Positions 1 through 4,131 of a DNA stretch of 5,876 nucleotides are shown piece after piece (within the stretch, counting starts at the first letter, position 1; every line of letters starts with the position of its first letter). The stretch comes from an uncultured Kineosporia sp. (GTDB taxonomy: Bacteria; Actinomycetota; Actinomycetes; Actinomycetales; Kineosporiaceae), in the NCBI GenBank assembly GCA_937859855.1, contig CALMAR010000465.1, forward strand, positions 1 to 5,876, in the 5' to 3' direction. A program made the translations under genes and the position numbers. The notes beneath the pieces are model-generated. The model did no database searches, had not been told where the DNA came from, and saw only the letters and a program-made list of their open reading frames with translations.

Positions 1-483
1 GATAATGACTGCTGAGGGGCGCAGGCGGGAGACTTCCAGCAACTCGTCGTACATTCTGGCCAGCATCACCGAGCCGCCCAGGAGGGCTACGTAGGCACGG
101 TTGTACTCGTCCCAGGACGTGTAATCGGGCCGGCGCTCGAAGCGGGCAATCGATTCTTCCTTGGTATCGAGCAGAATGAATTCGCGGAATTCAGCACCAT
201 TGCCGGCAGCGACGTCGGCGAAGGCCTGGATCGCGTCAACACGGGCCAGATACTGAGGGAGAATGACATCACGACCGCCCTGTAAATGAGTGGCCGCCAT
301 GGCCAGAGCCACTGGGCGCAGAATCTGGTGCGCGTGATTATCCGGGTCTTTCCAGCCACCGACCAGGCGATGCAGCGAATCGATATCGAGGTTGAGAGTA
401 CCGGGATGTCTGTGCGTGTACAGTGCCGAGAGCGTCGATTTCCCAATTCCCGGAGGTCCATTCAGGTGAATCAGACACGTCAC
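1..483 (-). CDS. Small P-loop kinase-like ATPase (AAA_33-type), 3' end cut by window edge
   Basis: This is a predicted soluble cytoplasmic nucleotide-binding protein, probably a small-molecule or nucleotide kinase; the substrate is unknown. Reading the minus strand from the GTG at 483-481 gives 161 codons with no stop, so the gene continues beyond position 1. The N-terminus is a short beta strand followed by a Walker A motif, GPPGIGKST, at residues 9-17. A DID motif follows at residues 33-35, where related small kinases place their substrate- or metal-binding acids. Next come RDVILPQ (71-77) and a charged segment near residues 107-127, a pattern I recall from actinobacterial 'AAA family ATPase' proteins of roughly 170-190 residues, so only a short tail is likely missing. 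An AAGG Shine-Dalgarno lies 8 nt before the GTG. By hand count about 67% of third codon positions are G or C, against roughly 90% in fadE5, and one TTA leucine codon occurs at codon 67 (283-285). This suggests later acquisition or weak codon selection. The gene is divergent from the cluster at 647. Confidence 0.8.
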   Translation of the reverse strand, partial: MTCLIHLNGPPGIGKSTLSALYTHRHPGTLNLDIDSLHRLVGGWKDPDNHAHQILRPVALAMAATHLQGGRDVILPQYLARVDAIQAFADVAAGNGAEFREFILLDTKEESIARFERRPDYTSWDEYNRAYVALLGGSVMLARMYDELLEVSRLRPSAVII

Positions 484-491
484 TGAAAGGA

Positions 492-495
492 CCTT
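492..495 (-). promoter_or_regulatory. Ribosome binding site supporting the GTG start at 483
   Basis: On the minus strand the sequence reads AAGG, then eight bases, then GTG. This is the only recognisable Shine-Dalgarno ahead of the P-loop gene. It places the Walker A motif nine residues into the protein, as is usual for small kinases. Confidence 0.55.
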
Positions 496-548
496 AGCAG
501 CGTGGCTCGGGCCGGTTTCATAGGTTGCCGGGGCCCTCGATCCTGGGT

Positions 549-567
549 GGCGGCAGCCGTTGCCGCC
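549..567. repeat. GC-rich inverted repeat (7-bp stem, 5-nt loop)
   Basis: GGCGGCA at 549-555 is exactly complementary to TGCCGCC at 561-567, with the loop GCCGT between. It lies in the spacer between the divergent kinase gene and the plus-strand cluster, about 80 bp before the ATG at 647. No run of T follows on either strand, so it is not a classical Rho-independent terminator. It could be an operator or a leader hairpin if transcription starts upstream. Its role is not shown by the sequence. Confidence 0.5.
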
Positions 568-596
568 GGGAGGTGGAGATCACGCCGGCTCGCGCT

Positions 597-610
597 GGAA
601 GGCGCCTTCC
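597..610. repeat. Perfect 14-bp palindrome, candidate operator
   Basis: GGAAGGCGCCTTCC reads identically on both strands with no mismatch and no spacer. It sits 36 bp before the ATG at 647, in the divergent spacer, where a dimeric repressor could bind. I cannot match it to a known regulator's site, and no recognisable -10 or -35 boxes flank it, so the operator role is inferred. Confidence 0.45.
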
Positions 611-633
611 GTAACCATGGGTACCGGCCCAGT

Positions 634-640
634 GAAGGAG
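634..640 (+). promoter_or_regulatory. Strong ribosome binding site deciding the start at 647
   Basis: GAAGGAG lies 6 nt before the ATG at 647-649, close to ideal spacing. The in-frame ATGs at 560 and 617 have no comparable site, so this element selects the start of the acidic protein. Confidence 0.8.
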
Positions 641-646
641 CGTTCG

Positions 647-1021
647 ATGGAAGGCAAGCCCCTCGGTGCTGACGAGGACACCCACCCGGACGAGGACGCG
701 AAGGACACGATCCAGGAGATCGTCTGGCGGCTGATGAAGGACGTCGACGGGACCCGCGCCTCCCCTGAACAGGTGGCTGGGGCGCTGAGCCAGGCCATTG
801 CCGACGCCGGACTGCCGGAGCAGCCCGCCCCCTGGGTGGAAGCGACCGCGATCGAGATCGCCGGGCAGCGTGAAGTCGTGATGGACACCAAAGACGAGGT
901 CGAACCCGAACAGGTCAACGTGGGGGATCACACCGTCAACGTGCTGGCCGCACCGACCGGCCTGCCCGACGAACCGGGCGCACCCCGGCCCACCAGCTCC
1001 GACGACAACCGCGAGGGATGA
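647..1021 (+). CDS. Acidic hypothetical protein, first gene of the DUF202-arfB cluster
   Basis: I do not recognise this family. The product is 124 residues long and very acidic: by hand count 28 Asp/Glu against 9 Lys/Arg. It has no signal peptide, membrane segment or cysteine, so it should be a soluble cytoplasmic protein. Residues 1-18 are an Asp/Glu-rich, probably disordered start. Two likely helices follow at about 19-34 (IQEIVWRLMKDV) and 40-55 (EQVAGALSQAIADAG). Residues 62-102 look like beta strands or mixed structure, and the last 20 residues are Pro/Ser/Asp-rich and probably disordered. The start at 647 is chosen over longer in-frame forms from 560 or 617 because only it has a strong Shine-Dalgarno. 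The stop codon overlaps the next gene's start in an ATGA, so the two are almost certainly translated together. Codon use matches the high-GC neighbours, which supports a real gene. Confidence 0.75.
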   Translation: MEGKPLGADEDTHPDEDAKDTIQEIVWRLMKDVDGTRASPEQVAGALSQAIADAGLPEQPAPWVEATAIEIAGQREVVMDTKDEVEPEQVNVGDHTVNVLAAPTGLPDEPGAPRPTSSDDNREG

Positions 1022-1377
1022 CCCCGGGGGACGCGCCCAACTCGCCGCGCGATCCGGACGCCAGGTTCATTCTGGCCAATGAGCGCACTCTGCTCGCCTG
1101 GATGCGCACCGCGCTCGCGGTCCTGATCGCCGGGACCGGCCTGCTCCATTTCCTCCCCGGCGTGCCGCTGACCGGGCTGGTGGGGCTGGGCCTGCTGGTG
1201 CTGGGCGCCGCCTGTTTCCCGATTGGCCTGCAGCGCTATCGGGCCACGGACGCCGCCATGCGCCGTAACCGGCTCCCGCCCAAGGGCGTGTCGTTGGAGG
1301 TCATCAGCCTGGTCCTGTTCGGACTGGCCACCACCCTGATCGTCCTGCTGGTCGTTCACCACCAGATCACCGGTTGA
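1018..1377 (+). CDS. DUF202 family inner-membrane protein (YidH-like)
   Basis: A small integral membrane protein of 119 residues, a usual length for DUF202 (Pfam; E. coli YidH/YidG are members). The family signature is clear near the N-terminus: RFILANERTLLAWMRT at residues 16-31. Three hydrophobic segments follow at about residues 30-47, 50-71 and 94-114. A basic loop, QRYRATDAAMRRNR, lies between the second and third and should face the cytoplasm. The family's molecular function is not established. The ATG overlaps the previous stop (ATGA). GAGGG touches the ATG directly, too close to act as a normal Shine-Dalgarno, so translation is probably coupled to the upstream gene. The next gene, arfB, starts 4 nt after the stop. 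Identification of the family is firm; the physiological role is unknown. Confidence 0.9.
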   Translation: MTPGDAPNSPRDPDARFILANERTLLAWMRTALAVLIAGTGLLHFLPGVPLTGLVGLGLLVLGAACFPIGLQRYRATDAAMRRNRLPPKGVSLEVISLVLFGLATTLIVLLVVHHQITG

Positions 1378-1381
1378 ACCG

Positions 1382-1807
1382 ATGGCTGAGCCGATCGAGG
1401 TGAACCGCGACCTGATGATCGGGCCGGAGGAACTTCAGTGGCGGTTCTCCCGGGCCAGCGGCCCCGGCGGGCAGGGAGTGAACACCACCGACAGCCGGGT
1501 GCAGCTGAGCTGGGACGTCGCCGCCAGCCCCGCGCTGACCGGCCCCCAGCGCGCCCGATTGATGGCCGTGCTGCGAGCCCGGCTGAACGACGGCGTCCTC
1601 ACCATCACCGCCGCCGAGCACCGCTCGCAGCACCGAAATCGGGAGGCCGCTGCTCAGCGGCTGGCCAGGATCGTGCGGGAGGCACTGGTTGCGCCGCCTC
1701 GGATGCGCCGTGCGACCAGGCCCACGCGTGGCTCCGTCGAGCGGCGGATCGCCGGCAAGCGCCATCGGTCCCAGGTCAAGCAGTGGCGGCAGGACCGGGA
1801 TGAATGA
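1382..1807 (+). CDS. arfB: Peptidyl-tRNA hydrolase ArfB, ribosome rescue factor (YaeJ)
   Basis: ArfB hydrolyses peptidyl-tRNA on ribosomes stalled at the 3' end of broken or non-stop mRNA, a backup to tmRNA trans-translation in the cytoplasm. The 141-residue protein has the expected two parts. The catalytic domain carries GPGGQGVN at residues 27-34, with the GGQ at 29-31 that all class-I release-factor relatives use for ester hydrolysis. Further conserved family positions are visible as RSQHRNREAAAQRL (81-94). A flexible, strongly basic tail from about residue 106 to the end (RMRR, RPTRGSVERRIAGKR) corresponds to the part that enters the empty mRNA channel; its TRPTR-S-ERR pattern matches E. 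coli ArfB. Length matches the family (about 140), and the lack of codon-recognition domains excludes RF1/RF2. The start at 1382 puts the GGQ at the usual depth. There is no clear Shine-Dalgarno, so coupling to the DUF202 gene 4 nt upstream is likely. Confidence 0.95.
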   Translation: MAEPIEVNRDLMIGPEELQWRFSRASGPGGQGVNTTDSRVQLSWDVAASPALTGPQRARLMAVLRARLNDGVLTITAAEHRSQHRNREAAAQRLARIVREALVAPPRMRRATRPTRGSVERRIAGKRHRSQVKQWRQDRDE

Positions 1808-1831
1808 CCCAGTGATCCGTTCAATGGGGTT

Positions 1832-1846
1832 GCCGGCTGGACCGGC
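1832..1846 (+). terminator. Weak hairpin after arfB, possible terminator
   Basis: GCCGG at 1832-1836 pairs with CCGGC at 1842-1846 around a 5-nt loop, 24 nt after the arfB stop. The stem is only 5 bp and no T-run follows. It is the only hairpin in the right place to end the cluster before the fadE5 promoter, but it may be chance in GC-rich DNA. Confidence 0.2.
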
Positions 1847-1869
1847 TGAAGAGCGCCCGGGTCACTGCC

Positions 1870-1898
1870 TGGCTATCGATCTGTTCTCGTCGTAAAAT
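1870..1898 (+). promoter_or_regulatory. Predicted promoter of fadE5
   Basis: TAAAAT at 1893-1898 matches the -10 consensus at five of six positions and stands out as an A/T-rich island in GC-rich DNA. At a 17-bp spacing the -35 region (1870-1875, TGGCTA) is weak, as is common in actinobacterial promoters. Transcription would start near 1904-1906, giving a leader of about 40 nt, and right on the inverted repeat at 1904-1921. Confidence 0.55.
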
Positions 1899-1903
1899 AT
1901 GTT

Positions 1904-1921
1904 ACTAAGCAGTAGCTTAGT
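1904..1921. promoter_or_regulatory. Perfect inverted repeat, candidate repressor operator of fadE5
   Basis: ACTAAGC (1904-1910) and GCTTAGT (1915-1921) are exact inverted copies around the 4-bp centre AGTA. A second, shorter symmetry (TACT-AAGC-AGTA, 1903-1914 with TTACT starting at 1902) is nested in the same stretch. The element begins 5 bp after the -10 box, at the expected transcription start, where bound repressor would block polymerase. TetR-family regulators commonly control acyl-CoA dehydrogenase genes in this way in actinobacteria. No regulator gene is present in the window, so the binding protein is unknown. Confidence 0.6.
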
Positions 1922-1935
1922 GTCGGGCGCGAGAT

Positions 1936-1940
1936 GAGGA
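1936..1940 (+). promoter_or_regulatory. Ribosome binding site of fadE5
   Basis: GAGGA (within TGAGGA) lies 6 nt before the ATG at 1947. It fixes the start that yields the N-terminus MSHYK, the same as in mycobacterial FadE5 as I remember it. Confidence 0.75.
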
Positions 1941-1946
1941 CGTCGG

Positions 1947-3800
1947 ATGAGCCACTACAAGCACAACCTGCGTGACGTCGAGTTCAACCTGTTCGAACTC
2001 TTCGGCCGCGACCAGCTGCTCGGCACCGCCCCGTTCGAAGACCTCGACGCCGATACCGCCCGGGAGACGCTGCACGAGATGGCCCGGCTGGCCACCGAGG
2101 ATCTGGCGCCGTCCCTGATCGACTCCGATCGCAATCCGCCCGTCTTCGACCCCGCGACCCACTCCGTGGCCCTGCCCGGCTCGTTCCGGAAGTCCTTCCA
2201 GGCCTACGTCGACTCCGGTTTCTGGCAGATCGGGCTGCCCGAGGAACTGGATGGCACACCCGCGCCGTCATCACTGCGCTGGGCGCTGATGGAGTTCCTG
2301 CTCGGCGCGAACCCGGCGATCCACATGTACGCATCCGCCTTCGAGTTCGCCAACATCCTGAATGCACTGGGCACACCGGAGCAGAAGCGGCTGGCTCAGC
2401 TGATGGTGGCCGAGCGCTGGGGCGCCACCATGGTGCTGACCGAGCCGGACGCAGGCTCCGACGTGGGCGCGGGCCGGACCAAGGCCGTTCAGCAGCCCGA
2501 CGGCAGCTGGCAGATCTCCGGGGTCAAGCGGTTCATCACCTCGGGTGAGCACGACCTGGCCGGCAACATCGTCCACTTCGTCCTGGCCCGCCCCCAGGGC
2601 GCTGGCCCGGGAACCAAGGGACTCTCGCTCTTCATCGTCCCGAAGTACCAGATCGACCTGGAGACCGGCGAGCTGGGCCAGCGCAACGGAGCTTTCGTCA
2701 CGAACGTCGAGGACAAGATGGGGCTCAAGGTGTCCACCACCTGCGAGCTGCGGTTCGGCGAGGTGGACGGCATCCCGGCCACCGGCACCCTGCTCGGAGG
2801 CGTCCACGACGGCATCGCGCAGATGTTCCAGGTGATCGAGGGAGCCCGGATGATGGTCGGCACCAAGGCCATCGCCACCCTATCCACCGGATACCTGAAC
2901 GCGCTGGACTACGCCAGGAACCGGGTTCAGGGCGCCGATCTGGCCCAGGCGGCGAACAAGTCCGCGCCCCGCGTGACGATCACCCATCACCCCGACGTGC
3001 GCCGGTCACTGATGACGCAGAAGGCCTACGCCGAGGGCCTGCGCGCGCTGGTGTTCTTCACCGCCACCCAGCAGGACGCGATCAAGGTCGCGGCGTCCCG
3101 CGGTGAGCGCGACGAGCTGGCCGAACGGCTGAACGACCTGTTGCTGCCGCTGGTCAAGGGCTGCGGCTCGGAACGGGCCTGGGTGGTGCTGGGCACCGAG
3201 AGCCTGCAGACCTACGGTGGCTCGGGCTTCCTCAAGGACTACCCGATCGAGCAGTACGTCCGGGACGCCAAGATCGACACCCTGTACGAGGGCACGACAG
3301 CCATCCAGGGCCAGGACTTCTTCTTCCGCAAGATCGTCCGGGACCGCGGCCGGGCACTCTCGCACCTGGGTCAGCAGATCGCCGAGTTCGCCAAGGCGGA
3401 TCCCGGCGATGGCCGCCTGGCCGCAGAACGAGACCTGCTCGCCACCGCACTCGACGACGTCCAGGGCATCGTCGGATACATGGTGAGCGCGCTGAAAATG
3501 TCCGACCCGCGGGCCGGCGGAGACGCGCGAAACGTGTACCGGATCGGTCAGAACACCACCCGGCTGCTGCTGGTCACCGGCGACCTGATCGTCGGCTGGC
3601 TGCTGCTGCGGCAGGCCGACATCGCTCTCACCGCACTGCGAGGGCCGGCTCTGAACCCAGCCGACACCGCCTTCTATCAAGGCAAGGTCGCAGCAGCCAG
3701 CTTCTTCGCCCACCAGATCCTGCCCCGGATCGCCGCCGAACGCGCTATCGCCGAGGCCACCAGCAACGACCTGATGGATCTGGACGAGAGCGCGTTCTGA
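1947..3800 (+). CDS. fadE5: Acyl-CoA dehydrogenase, FadE5 type
   Basis: This FAD-dependent cytoplasmic enzyme oxidises acyl-CoA to trans-2-enoyl-CoA, the first step of fatty-acid beta-oxidation, passing electrons to an electron-transfer flavoprotein. The product has 617 residues, matching the long FadE5 class (about 610) rather than ordinary acyl-CoA dehydrogenases (about 380-400). From memory it is collinear with M. tuberculosis FadE5 from MSHYK to the C-terminal MDLDESAF. Order of parts: a FadE5-type N-terminal extension (1-40) and helical domain (to about 155); the beta domain with TEPDAGSD (165-172) and KRFITSG (194-200), which contact substrate and FAD; the C-terminal helical domain with [16 protein letters not shown] (421-436); then the extra C-terminal domain after about 470. 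The catalytic base is Glu448 in LYEGTTAIQ, equivalent to Glu447 in FadE5, so the enzyme should be active. FadE5 is known for broad chain-length range; specificity here is inferred. It has its own promoter, operator-like repeat and Shine-Dalgarno and appears monocistronic. Confidence 0.95.
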   Translation: MSHYKHNLRDVEFNLFELFGRDQLLGTAPFEDLDADTARETLHEMARLATEDLAPSLIDSDRNPPVFDPATHSVALPGSFRKSFQAYVDSGFWQIGLPEELDGTPAPSSLRWALMEFLLGANPAIHMYASAFEFANILNALGTPEQKRLAQLMVAERWGATMVLTEPDAGSDVGAGRTKAVQQPDGSWQISGVKRFITSGEHDLAGNIVHFVLARPQGAGPGTKGLSLFIVPKYQIDLETGELGQRNGAFVTNVEDKMGLKVSTTCELRFGEVDGIPATGTLLGGVHDGIAQMFQVIEGARMMVGTKAIATLSTGYLNALDYARNRVQGADLAQAANKSAPRVTITHHPDVRRSLMTQKAYAEGLRALVFFTATQQDAIKVAASRGERDELAERLNDLLLPLVKGCGSERAWVVLGTESLQTYGGSGFLKDYPIEQYVRDAKIDTLYEGTTAIQGQDFFFRKIVRDRGRALSHLGQQIAEFAKADPGDGRLAAERDLLATALDDVQGIVGYMVSALKMSDPRAGGDARNVYRIGQNTTRLLLVTGDLIVGWLLLRQADIALTALRGPALNPADTAFYQGKVAAASFFAHQILPRIAAERAIAEATSNDLMDLDESAF

Positions 3801-3808
3801 GGCCTCAG
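3797..3808. repeat. Perfect 12-bp palindrome joining two convergent stop codons
   Basis: CTGAGGCCTCAG is an exact palindrome that contains the TGA stop of fadE5 (3798-3800) and the TGA stop of the convergent DUF6458 gene (read from TCA at 3805-3807). With no spacer it would form only a short RNA hairpin, so it is not a convincing terminator. Part of the symmetry follows simply from two TGA codons facing each other. Confidence 0.4.
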
Positions 3809-4038
3809 TAGCTGGGCGGCGGTCCGGGAGGAACGTCGCGACGCTCGATGTACTCGGTGTGCGCCGTCGTGCGAGCCCGGTTCATCAGCATCAGCGACAG
3901 CACGATCGCCAGCGCACCTCCGGCCATGCAGATCCAGCCGATCACCTGGAGGTCGACCCCGCTCACCTTCGTGTCGGTCACCGCGAACGACAGAATCGCG
4001 CCCACCACCAGCAGGAAGATCCCGCCTCCGATATACAT
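3805..4038 (-). CDS. DUF6458 family small membrane protein
   Basis: A 77-residue protein with two transmembrane helices, at about residues 5-21 and 31-51, joined by a short polar turn (TDTKVSGVDL). The opening MYIGGGIFLLVVGAILSFAV is typical of the DUF6458 family, which is common in actinobacteria and has no known function. After the second helix comes a polar, probably cytoplasmic tail of about 25 residues ending in proline-rich PPGPPPSY. I chose the ATG at 4038 because AAAGGTG lies 6 nt before it; a GTG three codons upstream (4047-4045) overlaps that Shine-Dalgarno and is unlikely. The gene converges on fadE5 with a 4-bp gap. It lies 93 bp downstream of the CopD-CtaG gene on the same strand, so it may be read partly from that gene's transcript. 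No obvious promoter of its own is visible. Confidence 0.85.
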   Translation of the reverse strand: MYIGGGIFLLVVGAILSFAVTDTKVSGVDLQVIGWICMAGGALAIVLSLMLMNRARTTAHTEYIERRDVPPGPPPSY

Positions 4039-4044
4039 CGTGCC

Positions 4045-4051
4045 CACCTTT
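4045..4051 (-). promoter_or_regulatory. Ribosome binding site deciding the DUF6458 start
   Basis: On the minus strand AAAGGTG is followed by 6 nt and then the ATG at 4038. The competing GTG start (4047-4045) forms part of this element, so the shorter protein is favoured. Confidence 0.65.
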
Positions 4052-4131
4052 CGTCGGGGCCCTGGGCGCCGCCGGTGTTGATCGCTCTGGGGCCGAACCG
4101 CATCTCGAAACGAAACGCTATCGCCGAGGGG

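Noticed and set aside
87..461. 124-residue minus-strand reading frame overlapping the P-loop gene
   Set aside because: It is in a different frame from the Walker A-bearing protein, is rich in Arg/Ser/Thr with no family resemblance, and lacks a good Shine-Dalgarno. It is a shadow of the real gene.
286..486. 66-residue plus-strand reading frame opposite the P-loop gene
   Set aside because: It is fully antisense to a well-supported coding region, with no recognisable motif.
560..646. Longer N-terminus for the acidic protein from ATG 560 or 617
   Set aside because: Neither start has a Shine-Dalgarno, and the extension would cover both spacer symmetries. The strong GAAGGAG points to 647.
3805..3828. 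PPxY-like ending (PPPSY) of the DUF6458 protein
   Set aside because: PPxY motifs bind WW domains in eukaryotes. There is no reason to assume such a partner in this bacterium, and proline-rich tails are common in small actinobacterial membrane proteins.
3834..3843. 10-bp palindrome CGTCGCGACG
   Set aside because: It lies within the DUF6458 coding region, and CG-rich palindromes of this size are expected often at this base composition.
3743..4129. 14-bp direct repeat CGCTATCGCCGAGG at 3743-3756 and 4116-4129
   Set aside because: One copy is inside fadE5 coding sequence and the other in a spacer. A match of this length is not surprising in 5.9 kb of GC-rich DNA, and nothing else suggests a mobile or recombination site.
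4039..4131. Spacer between CopD-CtaG and DUF6458 searched for a promoter or terminator; contains CGAAACGAAACG
   Set aside because: No stem with a T-run and no -10/-35 pair stands out. The short CGAAA repetition is too small to call an element.
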